A stretch of 64,000 nt of DNA from CAVZZV01 sp963779845 (GTDB lineage: Bacteria; Bacteroidota; Bacteroidia; Bacteroidales; GCA-2748055): the NCBI GenBank assembly GCA_963779845.1, contig CAVZZV010000005.1, forward strand, positions 1,116,001-1,180,000, given 5' to 3'. The notes beneath the pieces are model-generated. The model had not been told where the DNA came from and did not search any database. It was given only the letters and a program-made list of their open reading frames with translations. Shown piece after piece: positions 37,429 through 47,400 of this stretch (positions are counted from its first letter, which is position 1; each line of letters begins with the position of its first letter). Both the position numbers and the translations under genes were made by a program.

Positions 37429-38067
37429 GTGAGCAGATATATCTATGATCTTATAGAAAAGGGTGAAAGCCAAATGCTTGATTTTAAGTTTGAAATCTCC
37501 GATGCCAGAAAAATTGCTAAAACCCTGGTCGCTTTCTCAAACACCGTCGGCGGCAAATTACTGGTTGGGGTCAAGGATAACGGAAGGATCGCCGGGATTA
37601 GGTCGGAAGAGGAATTTTACATGATCGAATCCGCAGAGGCTATGTACTGTAAACCACCCATAGATTATAAAATAAAGCAGTGGGTAATTGAAGGAAAAAC
37701 CATTTTGGAGATGGACATTCCCCCAGGTAATGACAAGCCTTATTATGCGCTTTCCCATCAGGGAAAATGGCTTTCCTATATTCGTATGCAGGATCAGAAC
37801 CTTTTGGTGAACGGAATTCAAATAAGGGTTTGGATAAACCAAAAAAGAAATGCGGGGATTTTTCTCGAATACAAAAACGCCGAAGAGATTCTTCTCCGGC
37901 ATCTCAAAGAAAATGAATCCATAAACCTCAGCCAATTTTGCAAAATAGCCGGGATCAACAGAAATAGAGCTTCAGATATCCTGGTGAAGCTCGCCAGCAT
38001 GCAAATAATCAGTATCATTTTCACCGAAAAACAGACATATTACATGCTGAGAGAGCGTCTCAGGTAA
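37429..38067 (+). CDS. AlbA_2 (Schlafen-type) domain protein
   Basis: 212 residues, beginning at GTG (37429). Residues about 10-130 form the AlbA_2 putative DNA- or nucleic-acid-binding domain (MLDFKFEISDARKIAKTLVAFSNTVGGKLLVGVKDNGRIAGI, then ILEMDIPPGNDKPYY). The C-terminal third (INLSQFCKIAGINRNRASDILVKLASMQII) is a winged-helix-like region, so it may act as a transcription factor. It is monocistronic with the TapB-like gene convergent 2 bases away. Confidence 0.78.
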   Translation: MSRYIYDLIEKGESQMLDFKFEISDARKIAKTLVAFSNTVGGKLLVGVKDNGRIAGIRSEEEFYMIESAEAMYCKPPIDYKIKQWVIEGKTILEMDIPPGNDKPYYALSHQGKWLSYIRMQDQNLLVNGIQIRVWINQKRNAGIFLEYKNAEEILLRHLKENESINLSQFCKIAGINRNRASDILVKLASMQIISIIFTEKQTYYMLRERLR

Positions 38068-38069
38068 TG

Positions 38070-38765
38070 CTACTTTTCAAATTTTGTCAAAAGGGTATAG
38101 CTTCCCAGTTTCCCTTTTTTATTATAATTTTCGGTCTTTACCACCCCGGTCCCTTCAGAAATCCATTCCACAGAGGAGGTTTTCATATTTATAATTTTGG
38201 TCTTGGATTCTGTGTCATAAGTAATTTTAAAAGTTTCAAATGTCCCGGCGGGAGTGGTAATATTCTCTTTTGCTTCCACCTTGCGGTTCAGGATGCTAAT
38301 ATCCATGCTCATAATCTGCATCCCTCCACTTCGGACTTTTATGTTCATGCCGGCATCGGGAAGTACATCACCAACCTTCATCGAAGAGGGGAAAAGAATG
38401 TTGTCGCCGGAAATTTCGACCTCCATATCCTGATAGGCCTGCAACATTTCACTGATATAATCGCTCATGTCAATCTTGAAAACGTTGTTCTCACAAGCAA
38501 TTTCCATCTCCATATTATTAACCTGGGCATCCTTATCATCATAAATTGTCGATTTGATACCCACTGTCAGCCCCTCAGGAGTAGTTTTTCTGGAGGTGAC
38601 CTCCTGGACTACCTTTCCGGTTGGTTTATCCTTAGAATCGTAGCTGGTCATTTCCCTTATCGAACCTTCCCGGTCAGGAAAGTACATTTTGCAATCCTGG
38701 GCCCCGGACTGAAAGGACAAAAGCAATATCCCAAAGGTGGAGAGTAAAATAGTCTTTTTAATCAT
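38070..38765 (-). CDS. Secreted TapB/DUF3108-like protein
   Basis: 231 residues with a signal peptide (KKTILLSTFGILLLSFQSGAQ). The mature part is all-beta (GSIREMTSYDSKDKPTGKVVQEVTS, then ISGDNILFPSSMKVGDVLPDA and TPAGTFETFKITYDTESKTKI), ending in EWISEGTGVVKTENYNKKGKL. PAGTFETFKI followed by E-G-V-V-K is typical of TapB-family periplasmic beta-barrel-like domains found in Bacteroidota. No enzymatic residues are evident. Confidence 0.65.
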   Translation of the reverse strand: MIKKTILLSTFGILLLSFQSGAQDCKMYFPDREGSIREMTSYDSKDKPTGKVVQEVTSRKTTPEGLTVGIKSTIYDDKDAQVNNMEMEIACENNVFKIDMSDYISEMLQAYQDMEVEISGDNILFPSSMKVGDVLPDAGMNIKVRSGGMQIMSMDISILNRKVEAKENITTPAGTFETFKITYDTESKTKIINMKTSSVEWISEGTGVVKTENYNKKGKLGSYTLLTKFEK

Positions 38766-38943
38766 TGTTGTAGATTTTTAGTTTTAATCAAATATACGCA
38801 TTTAGGAAAAACAAAGAATAAAAGAAGAAGGGATTTTCTCTAATTTTTTTGATTGAACATACAAAATTTAATTAATCAAAAGAAAAATCAGCAGTTTTTC
38901 TATTTATTTCCACTATATTTCCGGTCCATACTACTCTATTTGC

Positions 38944-39792
38944 ATGAAAGAGCCATCGGATGCAGACATACTTCATTTTCTGGAAACCATACGGGTCAGT
39001 TCATCTTATGATTTCAGTGATTATTCCATAAATTCCCTGAAGAGAAGAATATTGAAACTGCAAAATGACCATCAGCTCGAATTAAAGGAGCTTTCAGAAA
39101 AAATTGGAAGAGACCATAATTTTTCTGAAGTGGTAGCACGACGGATCACTGTGAATACCACTGAGCTTTTTAGGGATCCAAAGACCTGGATTGATCTAAA
39201 AGGGATATTTCTTGATAAAATTTCCCCGTTGGATGGCAAAAAGTTATCTGTATGGCATTGCGGTTGTTCCACTGGTCAGGAGGTATATTCCATGTTGATG
39301 TTGTTAGATAACATGGATCTCCTGCATAATTCCGAAGTCCTGGCAACCGATCTAAACACCGATGCTCTGAATGTTGCCATGAAAGGCAAATATAAATATA
39401 GGTTTAATATCGAATACGCAGAAAATTTCAGTAGAGTAATAAACGAAGGCAAAAGTCCTGAAAAAAATACCCCTATTGAAAATTATTGCTTCATCGATAA
39501 AGTTGGCGACTATTATCAGATGAGAAGCTTCCTGACTGAAAAACCCATTTTTCGAAAGTTCGACCTTGTACATGAGGATTTTGAGGAAAACCAATTTGAC
39601 CTGATTTTTTGCCGGAATGTGATTATCTATTTTAATATTGAACTGCAGGAAAGGGTTCTTCAACTTTTGCATAAAGCACTCAAACCTGGCGGATGCCTGG
39701 TTCTTGGCAGGCACGAAAGTATCGTGGGCAGATTATCAAGACTCTTCGATAAAAAGCAACAATTCTATTTTAAAAAATATCCTGAGCGATGA
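38944..39792 (+). CDS. CheR-type protein-glutamate methyltransferase
   Basis: 282 residues. An N-terminal helical CheR domain (YDFSDYSINSLKRRILKLQ, then ARRITVNTTELFRDPKTW) is followed by the SAM-binding domain (VWHCGCSTGQEVYSMLMLLD, EVLATDLNTDALNVA, FDLIFCRNVIIYFNIELQ, then LKPGGCLVLGRHES). Classical CheR methylates chemoreceptors, but no receptor, CheA or CheB lies in the window. It begins the co-directional run that includes SiaB/SiaC-type proteins, so it may methylate a non-chemotaxis signalling partner. The GRHES ending replaces the usual GxSE motif. Confidence 0.9.
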   Translation: MKEPSDADILHFLETIRVSSSYDFSDYSINSLKRRILKLQNDHQLELKELSEKIGRDHNFSEVVARRITVNTTELFRDPKTWIDLKGIFLDKISPLDGKKLSVWHCGCSTGQEVYSMLMLLDNMDLLHNSEVLATDLNTDALNVAMKGKYKYRFNIEYAENFSRVINEGKSPEKNTPIENYCFIDKVGDYYQMRSFLTEKPIFRKFDLVHEDFEENQFDLIFCRNVIIYFNIELQERVLQLLHKALKPGGCLVLGRHESIVGRLSRLFDKKQQFYFKKYPER

Positions 39793-39902
39793 TGAAGTAT
39801 GAGGTGCCAAAGGCTACCCCAGCCAGCCTAATGGGATTCGGTCATTAGAAAATTGCAGCAGGCTAAAGGGGACCGAGAGCAGAAATAACCATTTACTCTG
39901 GA

Positions 39903-40721
39903 TTGGAACAAATTCCCAATACTACCGTATTTATAAAGAAAAAGACTTATTATCCTTTAGAAACCAGCTTTTTGAACCGACGGAGCCTAAATATTATATT
40001 ATTCCTTCTCATTGCCGCATCAATTATCTCCGAGGCTATCCTGGCCTGGAATGCACAAATGAAAATCCCTTTCCACACCGGAACCCTCTTGTTCTGGATA
40101 CTGGCAGGCATAGTTTCACTCGGATTTCTTCTTTTTCTTAATTTTCAAATCAAGGGAAAAAGCGATATCGACAAAGGGGTAAATGACGAAGCTAAAACCG
40201 TGGTCTCATCTGATTCCTCTTCTCCAAAAAGCCTTTACACCACTGATGATAATAAATTTAACGCCTCCCTCCTCTTGCAGGGACTGGATAAAAAGAGGAG
40301 CGTAGCGGATTTTGCCGAGGCCCTGATAAAAAATATTAATAACGAATTCAAAATTGTCCAGGCGGTTTTTTATGTAAAAAAAGATGAACAGAGATTCACG
40401 CCAGCCGCTGGTTTTGCCATTAGTAAAGAATTCATGGATTCCTCATTTATACCGGGTGAAGGTGTAAACGGGCAGGCAGCCCTCGATGGCAAGGTGAAAA
40501 TAATGTCTGTTATCCCCGAAAATTATCGGCTTATCAAATCAGGACTCGGAAATGGAAGTCCTTCATATATCAGTATTATTCCATTTATGCATGAGAAAGA
40601 ATGCATTGGAATGCTAGAATTTAGTGCATTCCAGAAAAGAACCGCCGAAAAGATGGAACTCCTGAAAATTCTTAGTGTCAGTGTAGGGCAGATCCTCTTC
40701 AAAATAATTCAAAAGAAATGA
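39903..40721 (+). CDS. Membrane-anchored GAF-domain sensor
   Basis: 272 residues with two N-terminal membrane helices (about residues 28-48 and 60-80) and a cytoplasmic GAF domain at about 125-265 (FKIVQAVFYVKKDEQRF, FIPGEGVNGQAALDGKV, then IPENYRLIKSGLG). The start is TTG at 39903, as no ATG precedes the first helix. Its GAF domain is clearly paralogous to that of the next gene (same IPE-x-Y-x-x-IKSGL and GEG-x-x-GQ text), and it overlaps that gene by 4 bases. With no output domain it probably modulates its partner by dimerisation. Confidence 0.75.
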   Translation: MEQIPNTTVFIKKKTYYPLETSFLNRRSLNIILFLLIAASIISEAILAWNAQMKIPFHTGTLLFWILAGIVSLGFLLFLNFQIKGKSDIDKGVNDEAKTVVSSDSSSPKSLYTTDDNKFNASLLLQGLDKKRSVADFAEALIKNINNEFKIVQAVFYVKKDEQRFTPAAGFAISKEFMDSSFIPGEGVNGQAALDGKVKIMSVIPENYRLIKSGLGNGSPSYISIIPFMHEKECIGMLEFSAFQKRTAEKMELLKILSVSVGQILFKIIQKK

Positions 40722-43336
40722 AAACCCGAACGAAAATAATACAGCTTCTGAGCACCGGGTTGAATGGTTATTTCCTTCTTTTGCTGTTAATCGGGCTTGT
40801 TTTTGTTTTTTTAGCCGCCTTGTCTGAAATATTTATTTCCGGATTGGAACTGTCCATCTCATCCTTCAAAAGGATTCATGAGCATCCCTCGCTCTGGATA
40901 CTTTATCTGATCCCTCCCATTCTTATACTGAATGCCTATATAATTAACCGGCACATTGGCCAAATAAAGGAAGGTTTGGGATTAAAAATTAAAGGCTTGA
41001 AAAAGAAAATTTCAACCTATGCGGATCATGTGAATCAAATGAGTCAGGAGAACTATTCGATACCCGTAATACCGGAGGGGAAGGATGACCTTTTAGGTCA
41101 TGCTTTATATTTTTTACAAGGTTCCCTTCGTGCTACCAGCCGCAAGGAAAACAACCAAAATTGGATATCAGAAGGGCGGGAATTGATATCAAGGATCCTC
41201 AGAACCAAAAATAATTTGGAGGAAATGCCCCCTGAAGTTTTAAAATCTCTGACGAACTATCTGGATTTCGTGCAGGGTGCTTTTTATATTTACGAAGAAA
41301 GGGATAAACTTCTAACCTGCATGGCGGTATACGCTTTTAATCAACAAAAATATATAGGGCAGACATTTAGAATCGGGGAAGGGCTGGTGGGGCAATGCGC
41401 CTTCGAGATGGATTATATTTACCGAACAGAAATTCCGGAAAGCTATCTGAGCATAAAATCCGGCTTACTGGGAGAAAAAAAGCCTGAAAGCCTATTGTTA
41501 ATTCCCTTAATTTCAGAAGATAAACTTTTTGGCATTCTTGAATTTGCTGCCCTGAACCCAAAAATCCCGAAACTCTCCATTCAATTTCTCCTGGAAATTG
41601 GGGAAGAAATTGGTCGTACCCTTTATAATCTTAAAATAACAAGCCAAACCGAGGCTTTACTGAAAGAATCGCAGAGCATGACAGAGGCCTTAAAAAGAAA
41701 TGAAAAAACCCTCGAAGAAAATGCAAAAAGCATGGAGGCTGCTCAAACTGAACTGCAGGAGTCAAACCGTCAATTAGAAGAAAAAATCCGGGAAGTGGAA
41801 CTTGTGCAAAGAAGAATGCAATGGCTCCTGAAAAACGCATCAGAAATTACGAGCATCTATGATTCGGGTTGTAACCTCACATACATTAGCCCCTCTGTGG
41901 AAAAAATCCTTGGTTACCATACAGAGGAGATGATCCAGGGGAAAAACATTGAAAGGATGAGCCGGGAAGGAGAGACGGAATTTAGGGAAATGCTCCTGGA
42001 GGTGATAAAAGATCCAAATAGCTCGCCGGTCATCCAGTATTTTTTTATTACCAGGGCAGGGACTCGCCTGTCACTTGAATCTACGGCAAAAAACAGGTTG
42101 AGCGATCCATCCATCAAGGGGATTGTGGTCAATACAAGGGATATCACAGAAAGAATCAGGGCAGAAAAAGAGGAGCGTCTAAAAACTAAAATGCAATCCC
42201 TTTCGGAAAATTCACTCGATATGATCATGAGATTGAGTGTTACGGGTCAATTCTTTTATATTAACCCCATGGTGGAACATTATATAGGATGTGTCAGCAA
42301 TCAAATATTAAATAAATCCCTTTCAGAAGTAACGTTCAATAAATCACTTCACTACTATCTGGAAAAAACTATCCATGAACAAGTCCGTAACCCGGTAAAA
42401 ACCATTGAAGAGCTGACCATCCCGGTTAAGATTGATAACCGGCTTACTGAGAAAACTCTAAGTATTGATGCCATTCCTGAATTCATTAATGATGAGCTTG
42501 AAACCATTTTATTTGTCGGACATGATATCACGGACTCAAAAAGAATTGAAAAGGAGGTCCGGGAAAAGAGTAAAAATATTCAGGACAGCATCGATTATGC
42601 TAAGAAAATCCAAACTGCCCTTCTCCCTGAAATTGAAAAAATAAGATCGTTCCTTCCAAAAAGTTTTGTTTATTATAAACCAAGAGATATTGTTTCAGGG
42701 GATTTCCCCTGGTTTTACACAGCTAAAGATCATTTATTTCTTGCCGTGGTCGACTGCACCGGACATGGAGTTCCAGGAGCCTTACTCTCATTCATTGCCT
42801 TCTTCCTGATGAAAGAGACAATAGAAAAGAACATAGAGGAAAACCCGGGGACAATTTGTAATATTCTGCATGAAAAGTTCAGGGAGACCCTTAAGCAAAC
42901 TTCAAGGAACGCGGAGGCAAGAGATGGTTTTGATATCGGACTTTGTAAAATTAAAAGAGACTATACATCCATGCAGTTTGCAGGTGCCCACAGACCGATT
43001 TACCACTTAAGCGGCGGAGAATTGAACGACTATAAAGGCGACAGGAAATCTATCGGTGGAATTCCACTCCTGTCCCGAACAGAAATTGAGTTTACCCATG
43101 TGGATATTGAATTAGCAAAGGGTGATAAAATATTCCTGTTTTCGGACGGAATCACTGATCAGTTGGGAGGGCCATATGGTCGAAAATATACTCCACAAAG
43201 GTTAAGGGACAATATCCTTGCGAATCCGGGTTTAACCATGCCACAATTTTATGATATGTACTCCAATAAATTTGAAAACTGGAAAACCGGCTTCAAACAA
43301 CTTGATGATGTCCTGGTGGTGGGGGTGGAATTTTAA
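40718..43336 (+). CDS. GAF-PAS-PAS-SpoIIE (PP2C) phosphatase, SiaA-like
   Basis: 872 residues: two membrane helices (about 14-36 and 55-75), HAMP-like linker, GAF (about 165-305), a coiled coil (about 310-365), two PAS domains (from about 365 and 490), then SpoIIE/PP2C phosphatase from about 620. Metal-binding residues appear in SGDFPWF, VVDCTGHGVPGALLS, FLFSDGITDQ and the final DDVLVVGVEF. In Pseudomonas, SiaA of this class dephosphorylates SiaC. Immediately downstream lie SiaB- and SiaC-type genes, so this is the phosphatase arm of a partner-switching module and the sensory input. The gene starts inside the preceding stop (ATGA). Confidence 0.9.
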   Translation: MKTRTKIIQLLSTGLNGYFLLLLLIGLVFVFLAALSEIFISGLELSISSFKRIHEHPSLWILYLIPPILILNAYIINRHIGQIKEGLGLKIKGLKKKISTYADHVNQMSQENYSIPVIPEGKDDLLGHALYFLQGSLRATSRKENNQNWISEGRELISRILRTKNNLEEMPPEVLKSLTNYLDFVQGAFYIYEERDKLLTCMAVYAFNQQKYIGQTFRIGEGLVGQCAFEMDYIYRTEIPESYLSIKSGLLGEKKPESLLLIPLISEDKLFGILEFAALNPKIPKLSIQFLLEIGEEIGRTLYNLKITSQTEALLKESQSMTEALKRNEKTLEENAKSMEAAQTELQESNRQLEEKIREVELVQRRMQWLLKNASEITSIYDSGCNLTYISPSVEKILGYHTEEMIQGKNIERMSREGETEFREMLLEVIKDPNSSPVIQYFFITRAGTRLSLESTAKNRLSDPSIKGIVVNTRDITERIRAEKEERLKTKMQSLSENSLDMIMRLSVTGQFFYINPMVEHYIGCVSNQILNKSLSEVTFNKSLHYYLEKTIHEQVRNPVKTIEELTIPVKIDNRLTEKTLSIDAIPEFINDELETILFVGHDITDSKRIEKEVREKSKNIQDSIDYAKKIQTALLPEIEKIRSFLPKSFVYYKPRDIVSGDFPWFYTAKDHLFLAVVDCTGHGVPGALLSFIAFFLMKETIEKNIEENPGTICNILHEKFRETLKQTSRNAEARDGFDIGLCKIKRDYTSMQFAGAHRPIYHLSGGELNDYKGDRKSIGGIPLLSRTEIEFTHVDIELAKGDKIFLFSDGITDQLGGPYGRKYTPQRLRDNILANPGLTMPQFYDMYSNKFENWKTGFKQLDDVLVVGVEF

Positions 43337-43408
43337 CCCTATAGGCCGTTAATTCACCAAACCTTTTTGGATAGTTTTCGTAAACAGATAACTGGAAAAT
43401 TGATACAG

Positions 43409-43987
43409 ATGCAGACCCCAACAATTTTAAATACAGGCTTTCTCGATTTTGTCTATGAATTCTATAGCAGAGTTTCTTCTGAGGAGGTGGTCATGACCTA
43501 TGAAGGGGAGATTTCCCATCAGGTTATGAAAACTTTTGTAGATATTATCGACCAAAAAATGAGTAAAGAAGAAGAACCTCTATCGGTCCAACGAAGGGTT
43601 TTTCACATCATGGTTGAAAGCCTTCAGAACATTGCCAAACATGCTTTCCGTCTCGCCTCGCCTCATGTATCTGAATTAAACCATGGGATTCTGATGGTAA
43701 GCCGGAATAAAGATAGATATTTTATCATCACGGGAAATGTTATTGAAACTAAAAAAGCCGGATCGCTGGAATGCTCTTTAACCGGATTGAACATGCTGAA
43801 TAAAAAAGAACTGGATGAATTGTTTAAAAACCAACTGCTCGAGGGCAGCATTTCAGAAAGAGGTGGGGCAGGATTAGGGCTTATTGATATCAGAAGAAAA
43901 ACCGGGAATGAGCTGGAATTTCACTTTATACGCCTGGACGATAGGTACTCCTTCTTCATTTTTATTTCAAGTGTATCCCGTTACTAA
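43409..43987 (+). CDS. SiaB-type protein kinase (DUF6272)
   Basis: About 192 residues from the ATG at 43409 (a TTG at 43367 would add 14 residues). It is a GHKL/HATPase-like fold: the N-box is HIMVESLQNIAKHAF, and the ATP-lid glycine box is GGAGLGLIDIRRKTG. YEGEISHQVMKTFVDII precedes it. In Pseudomonas aeruginosa, SiaB phosphorylates SiaC on a threonine. The next gene encodes SiaC and the previous one the PP2C phosphatase, so the full switch is present in order. Confidence 0.88.
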   Translation: MQTPTILNTGFLDFVYEFYSRVSSEEVVMTYEGEISHQVMKTFVDIIDQKMSKEEEPLSVQRRVFHIMVESLQNIAKHAFRLASPHVSELNHGILMVSRNKDRYFIITGNVIETKKAGSLECSLTGLNMLNKKELDELFKNQLLEGSISERGGAGLGLIDIRRKTGNELEFHFIRLDDRYSFFIFISSVSRY

Positions 43988-43999
43988 AATTTCATTAGA

Positions 44000-44389
44000 A
44001 TGAACAATTTAATTATACAGGCGAGCGATGAGAGCCCCTTCATCAATGCTGACTTTGAAAAAGCGAATGTTGAAATACGAGGGAAATCCCTGCCTGAAAA
44101 TGTTTCATTATTTTATTCTCCACTACTCGACTGGCTGGATGTGAATGCCAGAAATTTAGAGGAGCTGACAGTTAGCTTCAAATTAAACTATTTCAATACG
44201 GCTTCCTCCAAGATAATATTGGATATCCTGCTTCTTCTCGAAGAAACAAAAGAAACAGGAAAAAACCCACGAATACTTTGGTACTATCCTGAATATGATG
44301 AGGAGATGCGTGATGCCGGGCTGGAATACAGTGAAATGGTTGACCTGGAATTTGAAGCCCTGACCTACATTCCTGAAAATGGATCATGA
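44000..44389 (+). CDS. SiaC-type regulatory phosphoprotein (DUF1987)
   Basis: 129 residues, the usual size of DUF1987. SPFINADFEKANVEIRGKS and NVSLFYSPLLDWLDV open the fold, and FKLNYFNTASSKIILDILLLLEE contains the threonine (residue 67) that corresponds to the phosphorylated Thr68 of Pseudomonas SiaC. WYYPEYDEEMRDAGLEYSE closes it. Dephosphorylated SiaC normally binds and activates a diguanylate cyclase (SiaD); none is present here. The gene is 12 bases after siaB and 18 bases before the ABC transporter gene. Confidence 0.9.
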   Translation: MNNLIIQASDESPFINADFEKANVEIRGKSLPENVSLFYSPLLDWLDVNARNLEELTVSFKLNYFNTASSKIILDILLLLEETKETGKNPRILWYYPEYDEEMRDAGLEYSEMVDLEFEALTYIPENGS

Positions 44390-44407
44390 ATCCAATTCCC
44401 TGATTGA

Positions 44408-47400
44408 ATGAGCGAGGAAATCCTAAAAGCCCTGATGCAGCTTTTTGCCATCCTGATAAAACAGGATGGCGGGCTGGAGGAAAACGAACTTGCCTTTGTC
44501 CGAAATTTTCTTTTTCAACAGATCGGACAAGCTAATAAAGATGAATACCTTGAACTATTTCTAGAAAGTGCAGGAAAAATTTCCGGAAAAAAAGAGTCCT
44601 CCGAGAGGGAAAATAAACTGACATCCGTGATGGATTCAGTAAAAATCCTTGGAATATGCCGGAAAATAAACCTCACTTTAAATCAGCACCAGAAGTATAT
44701 CATGCTGGTAAGGCTCTTTGAACTTGCTGGCGCCAAAAAGGAAATTACGCCACAACGTCTTGCCATTATCAAAACGGCCGCCGATGTCTTTAAAATCCCG
44801 GAGGAGACCTTTTACACCATTGAATCATTTCTCCTCGAAAAAGAGTCAGGGGAAAATAGAAACCTTCTATTCATTAATTCGGATAATACCCCACCCGACA
44901 ATGCAAAGCATATTCATCTTGAATACTTCTCCGGGCAGGTGGTGGTACTAAGGATACCAGAGAACAACCTCTATTTCCTTAGATATAAAGGAGTTCAGGA
45001 AATTTTTCTCAATGGCAGGCCGATTCATCCCCAGACCATTAATCCTTTTCCGAAGGGAAGCAATATAAGATTTCCTGTTGATAAACCGGTATTTTATAGT
45101 GATGTATCCTCCTGCTTCCTACAGGATAATAATCCGGACCCAATTTCTTTTGTGGTTGATAAGCTGGAATATCGCTTCCGGAATAACCAAACCGGGCTTA
45201 GGAATATCAGCTTCTCGGCTTCTGAAGGACAACTGGTCGGAATAATGGGTTCCAGTGGTTCGGGAAAAACAACCCTTCTGAATGTGCTCTCGGGTATAGT
45301 CGAACCGTACAGTGGTTCAGTGAAAATCAATGGATCGGATATTAACGCTAAGGGAAATAATCTGTACGGAGTTATGGGATATATTCCTCAGGACGATTTG
45401 TTAATTGAGGAACTTAGCGTTTTTGAAAACTTGTACTACAATGCAAAACTATGTTTTCGGGATCTTTCGGAAGAGGAAATCAAAGTAAAGGTAAACGCAA
45501 TCCTTGACAATCTCGGTCTGATCGATAAAAAAGATCTTAGGGTCGGATCCGTCTTCAACAAAAGCATTAGTGGAGGAGAACGGAAAAGGCTGAATATTGC
45601 CCTTGAGTTGATTCGCGAACCTTCGATACTTTTTATAGATGAGCCCACTTCAGGCCTATCGTCCCGCGATTCCGAAAATGTTATTGATCTTCTCAGGGAA
45701 TTAAGTCTTAAAGGCAAACTGGTTTTTATTGTAATCCACCAACCCTCCTCGGATATTTATAAAATGTTCGATGAAATTGTAATATTGGACGAAGGGGGCT
45801 ATATGGTTTATAACGGGAATCCGGTGGAAGCCATAACCTACTTCAAAAATCTGGATGCTCAAATCAATAGCGGTATAGCCGAATGTCCCTCCTGTGGCAA
45901 CGTAAATCCTGAATTGATTTTTAATATCCTTGAGGCCCATCTTGTGGATGAATACGGCCATTATACGAAAGAAAGGAAGGTAAAACCCGAAAAGTGGGAA
46001 GCCTGGTTTCAAAGATACAGAAAGCATGAGGAGAGCCCTGCATGGCCCGCTAAATTGCCGGTCAATTTAAAAATCCCCTCCCTGTTAAAGCAATTAAAGA
46101 TCTTTCTAACACGCGATATCAGATCTAAAATCGCGAACCGTCAGTATATCTTTCTCACTTTGGCCATAGCTCCTGCACTCGCCCTGATCCTTTCCTATAT
46201 TATAAGGTATATTGCTGATCCTTTATCAAATACATATATTTTTCGGGAAAATGAAAATATTCCCATATATATCTTCATGCTTTTGATTGTATCCGTATTT
46301 CTGGGACTTATCCTAAGCGCTGAAGAAATATTCCGGGACAGAAAAATTCTGAAAAGGGAACGCTTTCTGCATCTTAGCCGCTCTTCCTACCTCTTGTCAA
46401 AAGTACTCGTACTCTTTCTGATCTCTGCCTTTCAGGCCTTTTTATTTGTCCTTATTGCCAATTCGGTCCTGGGCATTAAAAACATGGGAATATACTACTG
46501 GTTTGCCTTTTTTTCCACTGCGGCGTGTGCAAACATGATTGGATTAAATATTTCTTCCTCCTTCAATTCAGCCATCACTATATATATTGTGATCCCATTG
46601 ATAATTATCCCAATGATGATCCTAAGCGGGGCAATGTTCAGCTTTGGGAAACTTAACCGGTCAGTTAGCAGAATTGATAAAGTCCCTATGTTAGCTGAAT
46701 TAATTCCCACCCGCTGGTCCTATGAAGCATTAATGGTGAACCAGTTTAAAAAGAATTTTTTCGAGGTCAACTTTTACGGGACAGAAAAAGCGATTGTGAA
46801 TGCCGATTTTAAGCAATCCTGGTTTATCCCCGAGCTTGAAAACCGGTTGAGGTACCTTCAGGATGAGTACCTCATTAAAGGCAATATAAAGGATAAATCC
46901 AATGACTTTCTGGTCCTCGTCAATGAATTGAAGAACGAAAGCGGGCTTACCCCGGCCATTAACACCCCCGATAGTTTAATGATGAATTCTGATGCTTTTA
47001 ATCCTGCAATAGCGGAGCAATTCGACCGGATGCTGAAAGACCTGAACCAATATTACCTGGGGGTATTCACCTCACAAAACCGGGCCAAAAACAACACTAT
47101 CAAGAACCTTCTGAGAAACAAACAGGATACCTATTACCAATATCTTGACAACTTTCACAATGAAAGTCTCGCCGATATTGTACGCAAAATATATGAGAAG
47201 AAAAAAATTGTGGAATTCAATCATCGGCTCATTCGCATTAGCGATCCAATATTTTTGGATCCGGAACCAGAAGGTCCATGGAGCATACGAACGCACTTCT
47301 TTGCACCCCAGAAGCATTTTTTGGGAAAATATTATGATACCTTTGGGTTTAATATGGTGATTATCTGGATTTTTACAAGCTTTTTCTATGGAACCTTGTA

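Noticed and set aside
38067..38747. A 226-codon open frame antisense to the TapB-like gene
   Set aside because: It mirrors the secreted protein on the other strand, which has a signal peptide and family character; the antisense frame has low-complexity F/H/G composition and no motif.
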